Source: Terriglobia bacterium
Lineage (GTDB): Bacteria > Acidobacteriota > Terriglobia > Terriglobales > Acidobacteriaceae
Length of the DNA: 64,000 nucleotides
Direction: 5' to 3'
NCBI GenBank assembly: GCA_020072845.1
Contig: JAIQGF010000005.1
Span: 62,001-126,000, forward strand
This document shows, in pieces, positions 37,708 through 48,421 of the stretch. Each line of letters starts with the position of its first letter. Within the stretch, counting starts at the first letter, position 1. The notes beneath the pieces are model-generated. The model was not told the DNA's origin. It saw only the letters and a program-made list of their open reading frames with translations, and searched no databases. Made by a program: the position numbers and the translations under genes.

Positions 37708-39120
37708 ATGACCCCTTGGCGGACAGCTACACATTTGCGGTATCTGCGGTATGTTGGCGTCAGTGCCGTTGTCCTCCTGCCGTGCTGGTGGACTGCCCAC
37801 ATACAATCCGCCGATTTTAGTAGCCATGTATACAACGGTTGGCTGGCAATTCTAGCGAAAAGTGGGCGGGCCAATGGCGTCTACGTTGACCTTCGGTTCA
37901 CGAATGTATTGTTCGACTGGATCTGCGAAGCTTTCGCAAGAATCGTGGGCTTCGGTCCAGCGGAGCATTTAGTAGCATCGGCACTAGCCCTATTATTCTT
38001 TTGGTCTTGCTTTGCGTTTATCGCAAGCGCAAGCGAACGCACGCCCTGGCACCTGGTTCCCTTCGTTGCCGTTTTGACATACAGCCGGGTATTCTATCTT
38101 GGATTCATGAACTTCTATCTGGCAACAGGGCTCGCTCTTGCTGCTCTCGCATGTGTGTGGCGTGTGCGCAGCCGCCAACGGTTCATGCTGGCGGCAGGTC
38201 TGCTTCTGTTATCGGCAGTCGCCCAGCCTCTTCCTCCGATTTGGGCGGTTTGCATAGCGGGATACTGGTGGGCGCAGTCGCGCGTTGGAACGGCGCGACG
38301 ACTGGCGTTGTTCAGTGGCAGCATCCTAGGTTTGATTGCTGTTAGTCTCTTGTTGCGAGCGAATCTCTCGTCGCAGTTCGGCCCGGCGAAATATCATCTG
38401 AGCACGGGGCTTGAACAATTTGTTCCTGTGGTTTCGAGAACGTTCGTTATCTCCTCCGTGGTCATCGGTTGTGCGTTGTTCGTCTATATCCTTCGCGCTG
38501 TACTGACCAGCCAGGTCGTTCTCAACCTCGTGCCTGTCTACCTCTTGTTTGTATGTGCCGGGGTACTGCTGCCGGACAGCGCGCTTCCGCCGAACACGAG
38601 CTCGTTTTTTACATTGATTCCGCTGCGCATCGGTCTGTTCTCGGGCGTGCTGATGTTTGCGGCCATGGGACGGATGCGGCCAACCCGCTCGCAACTTCTG
38701 CTGGCGATAGCCGCTGCCGGTCTGTATTTCGCAACGTTGCTCGCTTACGACACCAAACTGGAGAACTGGGAAGAGAGAATAGAGGCTGTCGTCTCCACTG
38801 TACCTCAGGGAAGTCGGGTCGTAGCAGTGATCACTGACGCGCCTTTTGCTGTTCGACATCTCATCGATCGCGCTTGTATTGGCCGCTGTTATAGCTTCGC
38901 GAACTACGAGCCGACCACAGGACAGTTTCGAGTGCATGTGCTGCCCGGGTCGCGAAGCAATGTGGATACGTTTTTTGGTTCGCTCCAGTTGCAGGCAGGG
39001 CGGTTCACCGTGCGCGCCTCGGACGACCCGCTGCTTGAAATAGCCCGGTGTGCCGATGGCGATGATAATTTATGTCTGCGAGTGTTACATGCGGGAGATT
39101 CTACAGCTCCCCTTCACTGA
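37708..39120 (+). CDS. Polytopic membrane protein, possibly GT-C glycosyltransferase-like
   Basis: 470 residues from ATG at 37708 (AGGA 8 nt upstream); an ATG eight codons earlier lacks a binding site. About ten hydrophobic segments are visible, including VGVSAVVLLPCWWTAHIQSA, ASALALLFFWSCFAFIASAS and LNLVPVYLLFVCAGVLLPD. The first extracytoplasmic loop carries SADFSSHVYNGWLAILAK with acidic and aromatic residues, as in GT-C enzymes that use polyprenyl-phosphate donors. The conserved DD or DE motif is not clear. The C terminus (from about residue 365) is soluble and includes VVAVITDAPFAVRHLIDRAC. Part of the same AT-richer island as the preceding gene. Function unknown. Confidence 0.72.
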   Translation: MTPWRTATHLRYLRYVGVSAVVLLPCWWTAHIQSADFSSHVYNGWLAILAKSGRANGVYVDLRFTNVLFDWICEAFARIVGFGPAEHLVASALALLFFWSCFAFIASASERTPWHLVPFVAVLTYSRVFYLGFMNFYLATGLALAALACVWRVRSRQRFMLAAGLLLLSAVAQPLPPIWAVCIAGYWWAQSRVGTARRLALFSGSILGLIAVSLLLRANLSSQFGPAKYHLSTGLEQFVPVVSRTFVISSVVIGCALFVYILRAVLTSQVVLNLVPVYLLFVCAGVLLPDSALPPNTSSFFTLIPLRIGLFSGVLMFAAMGRMRPTRSQLLLAIAAAGLYFATLLAYDTKLENWEERIEAVVSTVPQGSRVVAVITDAPFAVRHLIDRACIGRCYSFANYEPTTGQFRVHVLPGSRSNVDTFFGSLQLQAGRFTVRASDDPLLEIARCADGDDNLCLRVLHAGDSTAPLH

Positions 39121-39217
39121 GCCGCTGCGGTTCCAGATGGCTGGAGTTCAGTTGGGTTGACCCCAAGCGCACGCTCGACTAGCTTTCGCATTATCCACAC
39201 AGCTGTCGAGAAATCCG

Positions 39218-39628
39218 GTTCGACACCTGCGCGTGGAATCCATCGCACTGTTGCTGACCTACATCTGGGTGCTGCCGCCGCTGCTGCGGGCATTGGTTGG
39301 TTTGCCATTCTTGCTGAAGCTGATGATCAGCGCTCTCGCCCTGGTTCCCCTGGGACTCGCCATGGGGATGCCGTTCCCCAGCGGCCTGCGCGCACTCGCG
39401 GCGAGCAGCCTCGCGGCGAGCAGCCTCGCTGCGGGAAGCGCGCAGCAGGACAACGCCATCGAGTGGGCGTGGGCCTTGAACGCCGCATCCAGCGTGCTGG
39501 GCTCGGTGCTGGCGATGGTGATTGCCATCCAGTTCGGCTTGAGCTGGACCCTGGCCTCCGGTGCGCTGGCGTATGTGCTCGCGCTGGCGCTGGTCCCGCG
39601 GCTGCGAACTTTATCGCTGGCTCCCTGA
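39218..39628 (+). pseudogene. 3' fragment of a second spermidine-synthase-like gene
   Basis: Encodes LLLTYIWVLPPLLRALVGLPF onwards, matching the last 120 or so residues of the spermidine-synthase-like protein at 32923-35397. Upstream of 39266 the similarity falls to a diverged level (GTTCGACACCTGCGCGTG here against GTTCGATCCACTGCAGGTG in the full gene), yet is still recognisable back to about 39218. No methyltransferase domain or start region is present. It is a truncated remnant, with its last 344 bp recently homogenised with the intact gene. Confidence 0.85.
39266..39609 (+). repeat. Long direct repeat, copy B
   Basis: Second copy of the 344-bp tract at 35035-35378, same orientation, no indels. 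Together they bracket the two-gene island at 35.4-39.2 kb. Confidence 0.92.
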
Positions 39629-39834
39629 GTTACAAAACTTTACGCCCGCGTCGAATCTTTTTACACAACCCAGTGGGGCGCGGGTTTACTCTCAATGATG
39701 GCCGCCTAAGCGCCTGCAAATGCGCCGGCGGAACATGGCATACAATCAGAGTTTTGGGGCCGGTTTGATCTTCGGGACGGCACCGCCACGCACCTCCCCT
39801 CTGGCGTGATGTCCGCCGACGACCGGAATTCCGA

Positions 39835-41016
39835 ATGTCTCGTGCACGCATTGTCATCATTCTCGGCTGCGTCCTGCTGATCGTAATCGGCGCCACTGCC
39901 GTCCGCTATACGAAGAAGACGCCCCCAAATTCGAAGGGGCCGGCGCCAAGTGCCGCCGGCCGCGGCGTGCCCGTACTCGCCGAACCGGTTGCCACGCGTG
40001 ATGTGCCGGTGTACCTGCGCGGTCTCGGGTCAGTGTCGGCGTTCAACACCGTTACGGTGAAGGCGCGCGTGGACGGCCAGATCACCAAGATCAACTTCCA
40101 GGAGGGGCAGGAGGTCAAGCAGGGCGACCTGCTGATTGAGATTGATCTGCGCCCCTACGAGGTGCAACTGCACACGGCGGAAGCCAACCTCGCCAAAGAC
40201 GAAGCGACCCTCGCCGACGCCAAGCTGAACCTGACCCGCTACACCGATCTGTACAAGCAGGGCGTCGTCAGCCAGCAGCAGTACAACACGCAGCAGTCGC
40301 TGGTCGGGCAATTGCAGGGCTCCATCAGCGCCGACCAGGCCGCGATTGAAAATGCCAAGCTGCAGCTCGTGTACTCGCGCATCACGTCGCCGATCGGCGG
40401 GCGCATCGGGCTGCGGATGGTGGACATCGGGAACATCGTGCACGCCACCGACCCGAACGGGCTGCTGGTCATCACCCAATTGCATCCCATCGCGGTGCTG
40501 TTCACGCTGCCGGAAGACTACATCCAGCAGGTGTTGCAGCACATGCGCAAGGGGCAACTGGAGGTGGACGCCTACAGCCGCGACGACCGCACCAAACTTG
40601 CCAGCGGCAAGCTGCTGACCCTGAATAACGAAATCGATCCGACCACGGGCACCAACAAGTTCAAAGCGGTGTTCCAGAATGAAGACCGCGTGCTGTGGCC
40701 CAACCAGTTCGTCAACATCCGGCTGCTGCTCGAAATCCAACAAAACGCAATCACGGTTCCGCTGGCCGCCATCCAGCGCGGCAACCAGGGAACCTTCACC
40801 TATGTCGTGAAGTCCGACAACACGGTGGAACCGCGGGTCGTCAAGGTGGGGGTCACCGAAGGGAACCTGGCTTCCATTGAGTCGGGCCTGCAACCGGGTG
40901 AACTGGTGGTCACCGACGGCCAGGACAAGCTCCAGCCCGGCGCCAAGGTCGAAGTGCAGCGCGGCAGCCGGTCCGGCGGGCCGCCGCCGAAAGCGAACGG
41001 GGCCGCGGGATCATGA
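39835..41016 (+). CDS. RND efflux periplasmic adaptor (MdtA-like)
   Basis: 393 residues, ATG. Membrane-fusion protein linking an inner-membrane RND pump to an outer-membrane channel. N-terminal membrane anchor ([20 protein letters not shown]) without a lipobox. Lipoyl halves are visible ([20 protein letters not shown] near 70, [20 protein letters not shown] near 175), with the coiled-coil hairpin between them. A beta-barrel section has [16 protein letters not shown] near 220, and the end is Gly-rich. The ATG of the next gene overlaps its stop by 4 bp, so translation is coupled. MdtA-like is inferred from the two pumps that follow. Confidence 0.93.
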   Translation: MSRARIVIILGCVLLIVIGATAVRYTKKTPPNSKGPAPSAAGRGVPVLAEPVATRDVPVYLRGLGSVSAFNTVTVKARVDGQITKINFQEGQEVKQGDLLIEIDLRPYEVQLHTAEANLAKDEATLADAKLNLTRYTDLYKQGVVSQQQYNTQQSLVGQLQGSISADQAAIENAKLQLVYSRITSPIGGRIGLRMVDIGNIVHATDPNGLLVITQLHPIAVLFTLPEDYIQQVLQHMRKGQLEVDAYSRDDRTKLASGKLLTLNNEIDPTTGTNKFKAVFQNEDRVLWPNQFVNIRLLLEIQQNAITVPLAAIQRGNQGTFTYVVKSDNTVEPRVVKVGVTEGNLASIESGLQPGELVVTDGQDKLQPGAKVEVQRGSRSGGPPPKANGAAGS

Positions 41017-44000
41017 ATCCGTCCCGCATTTTTATTCTCCGGCCGGTTGCCACCTCGTTGCTGACCGCCGGATTGCTGCTGGTCGGTCTGGTAGCCTACC
41101 GGCAACTGCCCGTCTCCGCTTTGCCGCAGGTGGATTACCCCACCATCCAGATTCTGACGTTTTATCCCGGCGCCAGTCCCGAGGTCATGGCGTCGTCGGT
41201 GACCACCCCGCTGGAGCGGCAATTCGGCCAGCTCCCCGGACTGAACCAGATGACCTCGACCAGCTCCTTCGGCAGCTCGATCGTGGTGCTGCAGTTCAAC
41301 CTCAACGAGAGCATTGACGTCGCCGAGCAGGAAGTGCAGGCCGCGATCAACGCTTCTTCCACGTATCTGCCGCGCGATTTGCCGAACCCGCCCATCTACA
41401 CCAAGACCAATCCCGCCGACGCGCCCGTGCTTACCCTGGCGCTGACCTCCGACACCCTGCCGCTGTCGAAGGTCGAGGACCTGGCCGACACCACGCTGGC
41501 GCAGAAGATTTCGCAGATTCCCGGCGTCGGACTGGTGTCCATCAGCGGCGGCCAGAAACCCGCGGTGCGCGTGCAGGCCAACCCGACCGCGCTGGCCTCC
41601 TACGGGCTCGGCCTGGAAGACCTGCGCACCGTGCTCACCCAGGCCAATGTGGATCAGGCCAAGGGCAGCATCGATGGCGCGCGGCTGGCGTACACCATCG
41701 GCGCCGACGATCAGCTCATGTCCAGCGATGGGTACAAGCCCGTCATCATCGCCTATCGCAACGGCTCGCCGGTTCGCGTCATGGATGTCGCCACCGTCGT
41801 GGACAGCGCCGAAAACGTGAAGCAGGCGGCGTGGGAGAACACGCACCCGGCGGTCATCATGAACATCCAGCGCCAGCCGGGCGCCAACATCATCAGCGTG
41901 GTGGACCGCATCCAGAAGCTGTTGCCAACCTTGCGTTCGGCACTGCCCAAGGCGGTGACCGTCAGCGTGCTTGCCGACCGCACCGAAACCATTCGCGCTT
42001 CGGTGGCCGACGTCAAGTTCGAGTTGATGCTGACCATCGCGCTGGTCGTGATGGTGATGTTCCTCTTTCTGCGCACCATCTCCGCCACCGTGATTCCCAG
42101 CATCACCGTGCCGCTCTCTCTCGTGGGCACCTTCGGCGTGATGTTCCTGCTCGGCTACAGCCTCGACAACCTCTCGCTGATGGCGCTGACCATCTCCACC
42201 GGATTCGTGGTGGACGACGCCATCGTGATGATCGAAAACATCGCGCGCTACATCGAGGTGGGCGATTCGCCGGTGATGGCGGCGCTGAAGGGCTCGGAGC
42301 AGATCGGGTTCACCATTGTGTCGCTGACCGTCTCGCTCATCGCGGTGCTGATCCCGTTGTTGTTCATGGGCGACGTGGTGGGGCGGCTGTTCCGCGAATT
42401 CGCGGTCACCCTGGCGGTCACCATCCTGGTGTCCGCGGTGATTTCGCTGACCTTGACACCGATGATGTGCGCCACCCTGCTGCGCCACCGGACCGAAAAG
42501 GAGCAGGGCTGGTTCTACCGCAAGTCGGAGCAGTTCTTTCACGCGGTGATCGAAAAGTACGGCACCTCGCTGCGCTTTGTCCTCCGTCACCGGCGGGAGA
42601 CGCTGCTGCTGACGGTGGGCACGCTGGCGCTGACCATCTTCCTCTACATCGTCGTGCCCAAGGGCTTTTTCCCGGTGCAGGACACGGGCTCGATTCTCGG
42701 AATTTCCGAGGCGACGCAGACGGTCTCGTTCCAGGCCATGGCCGATCGTCAGCAGAAGCTCGCGGAGGTCATTCTCAGGGATCCGGACGTCGCGAATCTG
42801 TCCTCCTTCATCGGCGTGGACGGAATTAACACCACCATCAACACCGGCCGCATCCAGGTGAACCTCAAGCCGCGCGAGCAGCGCAGCGCCACCGCGTCGG
42901 AGATCATCCGGCGGCTGCAGCCGCAGGTGGCGCAGATCCAGGGCATCACCCTCTACATGCAGCCGGGGCAGGACTTGACGGTGGAGGACCGGGTCAGCCG
43001 TACCCAGTACCAGTACACCATCGAAGACGCCAACGCGCAGGAGTTGGGCGAGTGGACGCCGCGGCTGGTGGACAAGCTGCGCACCCGGCCGGAACTGCGC
43101 GACGTCGCCAGCGACCAGCAGAACGGCGGGTTGCAGGCGGCCATTTCCATTGACCGCGATACCGCCGGGCGCCTGGGCATTCTGCCCGCCGATCTCGACA
43201 ACACGCTCTACGATGCCTTCGGACAGCGCCAGGTCTCCACCATCTTCACGCAATTGAACCAGTACCACGTCGTGCTGGAGGTGGATCCCAAATTCCAGCA
43301 GCACCCGGATTCGCTCAAAGACATCTACGTGCGTTCGGCCACCGGCGCGGCCATTCCGCTGACCGCGTTCACTCACATCGAGCGCGTCAATGCGCCCCTG
43401 ACCATCAATCACCAGGGTCAATTCCCTGCCGCCACCCTGTCGTTTAATATCGCGCCCAAGCTTTCGCTCGGACACGCCGTCACTGCGATCCAGCAGGCGG
43501 AGAAGGAAATCGGGCTCCCGGCAAGCATCCATGCCAGCTTCCAGGGCACGGCGGCGGCGTTCCAGTCGTCGTTGAAAAACGAGCCGCTGCTGATCCTGGC
43601 GGCGGTCATCACCGTGTACATCGTCCTGGGCGTGTTGTACGAAAGCTACATCCACCCCATCACCATCCTGTCCACGCTCCCGTCGGCCGGTGTGGGCGCG
43701 CTGCTGGCGCTGTTGCTGTTTGGCATGGACCTGGGAGTGGTCGGGCTCATCGGCATGGTGCTGCTGATCGGCATCGTGAAAAAGAATGCCATCATGATGA
43801 TCGACTTCGCGCTCGAGGCCGAGCGCAAGGAGGGCATGCCGCCGGAAGATGCCATTTACCAGGCGTGCCTGCTGCGCTTCCGGCCGATCATGATGACCAC
43901 CATGGCCGCGCTCTTCGGCGGACTGCCGCTGGCCTTGGGCCGCGGCACCGGTTCGGAGTTGCGCCATCCTCTGGGCATCACCATTGTCGGCGGGCTGCTG

Positions 44001-44129
44001 CTCAGCCAGTTGCTCACGCTCTACACCACGCCCGTCGTTTACCTCTTCTTTGACCGGCTGGCGCGCAAGCTGTCCCGCTACCGCGTCGGCAATCCCATTG
44101 GTGCCGAGTCGGTGCCGGCGGCGGACTGA
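41013..44129 (+). CDS. RND efflux pump, inner-membrane permease (first of two)
   Basis: 1038 residues, ATG overlapping the adaptor stop. Hydrophobe/amphiphile efflux family (AcrB fold, 12 helices, two large periplasmic loops). Proton relay residues are present: Asp-Asp in [17 protein letters not shown] near 400 and the Lys in [19 protein letters not shown] near 920. N terminus [20 protein letters not shown] is typical. With the next gene it resembles MdtB/MdtC pairs, in which two different permease protomers form a mixed trimer. Substrate range cannot be predicted from sequence. No TolC-type outer-membrane gene lies in the window. Confidence 0.95.
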   Translation: MNPSRIFILRPVATSLLTAGLLLVGLVAYRQLPVSALPQVDYPTIQILTFYPGASPEVMASSVTTPLERQFGQLPGLNQMTSTSSFGSSIVVLQFNLNESIDVAEQEVQAAINASSTYLPRDLPNPPIYTKTNPADAPVLTLALTSDTLPLSKVEDLADTTLAQKISQIPGVGLVSISGGQKPAVRVQANPTALASYGLGLEDLRTVLTQANVDQAKGSIDGARLAYTIGADDQLMSSDGYKPVIIAYRNGSPVRVMDVATVVDSAENVKQAAWENTHPAVIMNIQRQPGANIISVVDRIQKLLPTLRSALPKAVTVSVLADRTETIRASVADVKFELMLTIALVVMVMFLFLRTISATVIPSITVPLSLVGTFGVMFLLGYSLDNLSLMALTISTGFVVDDAIVMIENIARYIEVGDSPVMAALKGSEQIGFTIVSLTVSLIAVLIPLLFMGDVVGRLFREFAVTLAVTILVSAVISLTLTPMMCATLLRHRTEKEQGWFYRKSEQFFHAVIEKYGTSLRFVLRHRRETLLLTVGTLALTIFLYIVVPKGFFPVQDTGSILGISEATQTVSFQAMADRQQKLAEVILRDPDVANLSSFIGVDGINTTINTGRIQVNLKPREQRSATASEIIRRLQPQVAQIQGITLYMQPGQDLTVEDRVSRTQYQYTIEDANAQELGEWTPRLVDKLRTRPELRDVASDQQNGGLQAAISIDRDTAGRLGILPADLDNTLYDAFGQRQVSTIFTQLNQYHVVLEVDPKFQQHPDSLKDIYVRSATGAAIPLTAFTHIERVNAPLTINHQGQFPAATLSFNIAPKLSLGHAVTAIQQAEKEIGLPASIHASFQGTAAAFQSSLKNEPLLILAAVITVYIVLGVLYESYIHPITILSTLPSAGVGALLALLLFGMDLGVVGLIGMVLLIGIVKKNAIMMIDFALEAERKEGMPPEDAIYQACLLRFRPIMMTTMAALFGGLPLALGRGTGSELRHPLGITIVGGLLLSQLLTLYTTPVVYLFFDRLARKLSRYRVGNPIGAESVPAAD

Positions 44130-44131
44130 GT

Positions 44132-47100
44132 ATGAACGTTTCCGCTCCTTTCATACGCCGGCCGGTGGGCACCTCGCTGCTCGCGGTGGCGGTGTTGATG
44201 GCGGGCTCCATCGCCTATTTCCTGCTGCCGGTATCGCCGCTGCCGGAGGTTGAGTTCCCCACCATCTCCGTGTCGGCCGGCCTGCCCGGCGCCAGCCCGG
44301 AGACCATGGCATCGGCGGTCGCGACGCCGCTGGAGCGGCAGTTCGGCAGGATCGCCGGCATTACCGAGATGACCTCGTCGAGCCAGCTCGGCTCCACCAA
44401 CATCACCATGCAGTTCGATCTCAGCCGCAACATTGACGCGGCGGCGCGCGACGTCCAGGCAGCCATCAACGCGGCGCGCGGACAGCTCCCGGCCAATCTT
44501 CCCAACTCACCGACCTATCGCAAAACCAATCCCGCCGACGCCCCCATCATGGTGCTCGCCTTGACCTCGGCCACGCAGCCGCTGGCGCGCATGTACGACG
44601 CGGCCGATTCCATCCTGGCGCAAAAAATCGCGCAGGTCGAAGGTGTGGGGCAGGTGATTGTCGGCGGCGGCGCCAAGCCCGCGGTCCGCGTACAAACCAA
44701 CCCGACGCAGCTTGCCGCCTACGGCATTGGCATGGACGACGTCCGCAACGCGCTCAACCGCGCCAATGCCAACAGTCCCAAGGGAGAGCTGAGCGGCGAC
44801 CGTGATTCCTTCGCCATTGCCGCTGACGACCAGCTCAAGGTCGCCGACCAGTACAAGCCGATGGTGGTGACCTACCGCAACGGCGCGCCCGTCCGCCTCG
44901 ACCAGGTTTCCAACGTCTTTGATTCCGTGGAGGATGTCCGCAACGCGGCGCTGTTCAATAGCCAGCCCGCCGTGCTGATGATCATTTTTCGCCAGCCCGG
45001 CGCGAACATTATCGGCACCGTGGACCGCATTCGCGGGCTGCAGCCTCTCTTTCAGGCCTCCATCCCCGGTTCGATGAAGCTGTCGGTGGTGAACGACCGC
45101 ACCACCACGATTCGCAGCTCGGTGCAGGACATCGAGTTCACGCTTACCATCGCCGTCGCGCTGGTCGTCCTGGTGATCTTCCTTTTCCTGCGCAACGCGG
45201 CCGCAACCTTCATTCCCAGCGTCGCCGTCCCGCTGTCGCTGCTCGGCACCGTGGCGCTGATGTACCTGCTGCATTACACCATCGACAACCTGTCGCTGAT
45301 GGCGCTGACCATCGCCACCGGGTTCGTCGTGGACGACGCGATTGTCGTGATCGAGAACATCACGCGCTACATCGAGGCCGGCGAGCACCCCGTGCGCGCC
45401 GCCTTCAAGGGCTCCAGCGAGATCGGCTTCACCGTGCTCTCCATGAGCACTTCGCTGGTGGCGGTGTTCATTCCCATCCTGCTGATGGGCGGGATCGTCG
45501 GGCGCCTGTTCCGCGAGTTTGCCGTTGTCTTGAGCATGGCCATCGCGGTGTCGCTGGTCGTTTCCCTGACCACCACGCCCATGCTCTGCGCCAAGTTCCT
45601 GCGCGCCGAGTCCGAGGTCAAGCACGGCCGCCTCTATCGCCTCAGCGAGCGGGCCTTCCACGGAATGCATTCCACCTACGCCGCCGGGCTGCGCTGGGTC
45701 TTGCGCCATTCGGCGTTCATGCTGGCGGTCATGCTCGCCACCATGGCGTTTGCCGTGTATCTGTACATCATCGTGCCCAAAGGCTTTTTCCCGCAGCAGG
45801 ACACGGGGCGGCTGATGGGCAGTATTCAGGCGTCGCAGGATATTTCATTTGTCTCGCTGCGGCAGAAGCAGCAGCAGTTCAGCGACATCGTCCTCTCCGA
45901 TCCCGCCGTGGACACGGTGGGCGCGTTCACCGGTGGCGGCGCCAGAAATACGGCGCGCTTTTTCATCCAGTTGAAGGGCCAGCGCAAGGCCAGCGCCGAC
46001 CAGGTGATCGGCCGCCTGCGCGCGAAACTCGGCCGCATTCCCGGCGCCGCCCTCTATCTCCAGCCCGTACAAGACGTGCGGGTCGGCGGGCGCATGAGCA
46101 ACGCGCAGTACCAGTACACGCTGCAGGATGCTGATTTGAGCGAGCTGAACGAGTGGGCGCCGCGCCTGCTGCAGCGTCTCCGGACGATGAAGGAGCTGCG
46201 CGACGTTTCCAGTGATCAGCAGAACCAGGGCCTGGAACTGCACCTGGCCATTGACCGCGACACCGCCGGAAGGCTCGGCGTCCAGGCCCAGCAAGTCGAC
46301 GAATCTCTGTACGACGCTTTCGGCCAGCGCCAGGTCTCCACCATTTACCGGCAGCTCAACCAGTACCACGTGGTAATGGAAGTCGCGCCGGATTTCCAGC
46401 AAAACCCGGATGCTCTCAAGAATATTTACGTGCACTCGGCCAAGGGACAATTGGTTCCCCTCAGCGCCTTCGCCCACTACGAAACCGGGAACACAGCGCT
46501 GGCGGTCAACCACCAGTCACAGTTCCCCTCCACCACCGTTTCCTTCAACCTGGCGCCCGGGGTGTCGCTGGGGCAGGCGGTGCGCGTCATTGAAGAAGCG
46601 GAACGCACCATGCGCTTCCCCGGCAACATCATTGCGAGTTTTTCCGGCACCGCCGCCGCCTTTCAGGAATCGCTGAAAAACCAGCCCATCCTGATCCTGG
46701 CCGCGCTGCTCACGGTGTACATCGTCCTCGGCGTGCTCTACGAGAGCTACATGCACCCGGTCACCATCCTGTCCACGCTGCCCTCGGCGGGCGTGGGCGC
46801 GCTGCTGGCGCTGCTCATCACCCACACCGATCTCACCATCATGGCGCTGATCGGCATCATCCTGCTGATCGGGATCGTCAAGAAGAACGCCATCATGATG
46901 ATTGATTTCGCCCTCGAGGCCGAACGGCGCGACGGCATGGAGCCGGAGAAGGCCATCTACCAAGCCTGCTTGCTGCGCTTCCGCCCGATCATGATGACCA
47001 CCATGGCGGCGCTGTTCGGCGCGCTGCCGCTGGCCCTGGGCGGGGGCGTGGGCGCCGAGCTTCGCCGTCCGCTGGGACTGACGATTGTCGGCGGCCTCAT

Positions 47101-47242
47101 CGTCAGCCAGGCGCTGACCTTGTTCACCACGCCGGTGATGTACCTCTACCTCGACCGGTTGCGCTGGAAGCTGATGCGCCGCGGCGGCAGGCAGCCACAC
47201 GAAATGCGCGATCGCGCCGGCCTGGAGCCGCACGCGCCCTAA
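44132..47242 (+). CDS. RND efflux pump, inner-membrane permease (second of two)
   Basis: 1036 residues, ATG 2 bp after the previous stop codon, so clearly one operon. Same AcrB fold with Asp-Asp in [17 protein letters not shown] near 399 and Lys in [20 protein letters not shown] terminus NVSAPFIRRPVGTSLLAVAV. It is paralogous to the gene before it, with strongest similarity in the relay helices and in [18 protein letters not shown]. Likely partner in a heterotrimer of the MdtBC kind, although independent homotrimers cannot be excluded. The operon ends here; a PIN/HTH pair follows convergently. Confidence 0.95.
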   Translation: MNVSAPFIRRPVGTSLLAVAVLMAGSIAYFLLPVSPLPEVEFPTISVSAGLPGASPETMASAVATPLERQFGRIAGITEMTSSSQLGSTNITMQFDLSRNIDAAARDVQAAINAARGQLPANLPNSPTYRKTNPADAPIMVLALTSATQPLARMYDAADSILAQKIAQVEGVGQVIVGGGAKPAVRVQTNPTQLAAYGIGMDDVRNALNRANANSPKGELSGDRDSFAIAADDQLKVADQYKPMVVTYRNGAPVRLDQVSNVFDSVEDVRNAALFNSQPAVLMIIFRQPGANIIGTVDRIRGLQPLFQASIPGSMKLSVVNDRTTTIRSSVQDIEFTLTIAVALVVLVIFLFLRNAAATFIPSVAVPLSLLGTVALMYLLHYTIDNLSLMALTIATGFVVDDAIVVIENITRYIEAGEHPVRAAFKGSSEIGFTVLSMSTSLVAVFIPILLMGGIVGRLFREFAVVLSMAIAVSLVVSLTTTPMLCAKFLRAESEVKHGRLYRLSERAFHGMHSTYAAGLRWVLRHSAFMLAVMLATMAFAVYLYIIVPKGFFPQQDTGRLMGSIQASQDISFVSLRQKQQQFSDIVLSDPAVDTVGAFTGGGARNTARFFIQLKGQRKASADQVIGRLRAKLGRIPGAALYLQPVQDVRVGGRMSNAQYQYTLQDADLSELNEWAPRLLQRLRTMKELRDVSSDQQNQGLELHLAIDRDTAGRLGVQAQQVDESLYDAFGQRQVSTIYRQLNQYHVVMEVAPDFQQNPDALKNIYVHSAKGQLVPLSAFAHYETGNTALAVNHQSQFPSTTVSFNLAPGVSLGQAVRVIEEAERTMRFPGNIIASFSGTAAAFQESLKNQPILILAALLTVYIVLGVLYESYMHPVTILSTLPSAGVGALLALLITHTDLTIMALIGIILLIGIVKKNAIMMIDFALEAERRDGMEPEKAIYQACLLRFRPIMMTTMAALFGALPLALGGGVGAELRRPLGLTIVGGLIVSQALTLFTTPVMYLYLDRLRWKLMRRGGRQPHEMRDRAGLEPHAP

Positions 47243-47335
47243 TCGGCATGACCGCCCCGTTGTAAACAAAGGCAAAATGTCCACGACTTCACAAAGATTT
47301 GGGTTAGATGATGGGGTGCCGTGACAGGGTGGGAC

Positions 47336-47899
47336 TCAAATCTTTTCTACCAGTGCGACGAAGTTTGGCGCGACGCGCTTCAGGGTGACCAAAATATCTG
47401 GACGTTGTAAGCCTATGTTAATCGCCTGGTCATCCAACTTTCCTAGCACCAGAAACGGATTTAGGTGGAACTGATGAATCAGAAAATCGTCCGCCGAATG
47501 ACAGAGGATGTCGAACTGCGCAAGATAATCTGCAGGGAAGTGCTTGATATTATCCGTAACGATTGCCTGCGCATGGCCGGCGATCGCCGCTGCCAATACG
47601 TGCCTGTCGTCCTTGTCCGGGATGCCCGTAAGAGCCTCTGCTAGGCATGGAGGGGGCACCACAAGAGCTTCCGGAAACGCCTTGCGCATTTCGGTGATTC
47701 GGTGCTGGCACTGTTCGGGTGTGAGCTTGATCTTGTGCTCCAGCGCATGACCGACCTCTTGAAGTATGAGATCACTCCACAAAGGTCGGTACATCGCTGG
47801 ATCTTCTGCGAGAGTTAGAAGGGTGTCGCAGAGGCACATTGGTACGAGCACAGCGGCATCAAGCAGGGCCGTGTACTCATTGTCCTGATTTAAAATCAT
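47336..47899 (-). CDS. PIN-domain protein, toxin candidate
   Basis: 187 residues, ATG overlapping the upstream gene by 23 bp. PIN-fold ribonuclease pattern: LLDAAVLVP near 12-20 (first Asp), a Glu in LILQEVGHALEH near 44, TGIPDKDDRHVLAAAIAGHA near 90-110 (Asp pair) and AIVTDNIKHFPADYL near 111-126 (fourth Asp). All four acidic residues expected for Mg-dependent RNA cleavage are visible. The C-terminal 60 residues are not part of the PIN core and may set specificity. It follows a small HTH protein in the same operon, the standard toxin-antitoxin layout. Toxicity is untested. Confidence 0.85.
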   Translation of the reverse strand: MILNQDNEYTALLDAAVLVPMCLCDTLLTLAEDPAMYRPLWSDLILQEVGHALEHKIKLTPEQCQHRITEMRKAFPEALVVPPPCLAEALTGIPDKDDRHVLAAAIAGHAQAIVTDNIKHFPADYLAQFDILCHSADDFLIHQFHLNPFLVLGKLDDQAINIGLQRPDILVTLKRVAPNFVALVEKI

Positions 47900-48353
47900 C
47901 GGGCACTCTGTCGTAGGTACCCTGTTCGTATTCCTGGCGCGCCAAGTCGTCTAACGTTTTGCGGCGCGCAGTGTCACGTTTGGCTTTATACGCAAGCACA
48001 TCACGGACATACAAACGTCTGTGGGTTCCTACCATGTGGAACGGGATTTCCCTCTTCTCCAGCAGGCCGATCAAGAACTGGCGAGACACGCCAAGCAACT
48101 TGCTGGCCTCGACAGTGGTCAGCAATGCGTTGCTTTGCAGTATGGTTACCGAGTGACCAGCTTTCAGGTCGGCGAGCAGCGTGCAAAGAAACGAGTAGAG
48201 AGTGCTCGGCAGCACTTGAGTCCTGCCATCTGGACCGACAAGTTTTGCCTCCGCAGTGCGCAGTTTTTCGTAGATGTCCTGTATTTCACGCTGGTCTTTC
48301 TCTGAAACTGCAGCCGCGGCACTGGGAATCAGTATTTCCTCCTTGGGCGTCAT
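47877..48353 (-). CDS. HTH/excisionase-type protein, antitoxin candidate
   Basis: 158 residues, ATG. The N-terminal part is helical (EKDQREIQDIYEKLRTAEAK). A MerR/excisionase-type winged helix lies at about 80-125 (LLTTVEASKLLGVSRQFLIG, then IPFHMVGTHRRLYVRDVLAY). The C terminus is short and acidic-basic (TYDRVPDDFKSG), likely the toxin-binding tail. The gene overlaps the PIN gene by 23 bp. Upstream are direct repeats that are good candidates for its operator. The pair sits between two RND operons, a common place for mobile TA cassettes. Confidence 0.82.
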   Translation of the reverse strand: MTPKEEILIPSAAAAVSEKDQREIQDIYEKLRTAEAKLVGPDGRTQVLPSTLYSFLCTLLADLKAGHSVTILQSNALLTTVEASKLLGVSRQFLIGLLEKREIPFHMVGTHRRLYVRDVLAYKAKRDTARRKTLDDLARQEYEQGTYDRVPDDFKSGQ

Positions 48354-48421
48354 AGTCGTTTCACCGTCCCGCGCCTCCTCTTTGGAATCAGGTTCGATCC
48401 CTTTGCATGGGTCTCAAAATT

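Noticed and set aside
40800-43967. Open frame of 1055 codons antisense to the first RND locus
   Set aside because: Composition (Arg, His, Gln, Asp runs) is typical of a reverse-strand shadow; the plus strand encodes unmistakable RND proteins.
48381-48410. tRNA-like GGTTCGATCCC string
   Set aside because: No acceptor, D or anticodon stems can be drawn around it.
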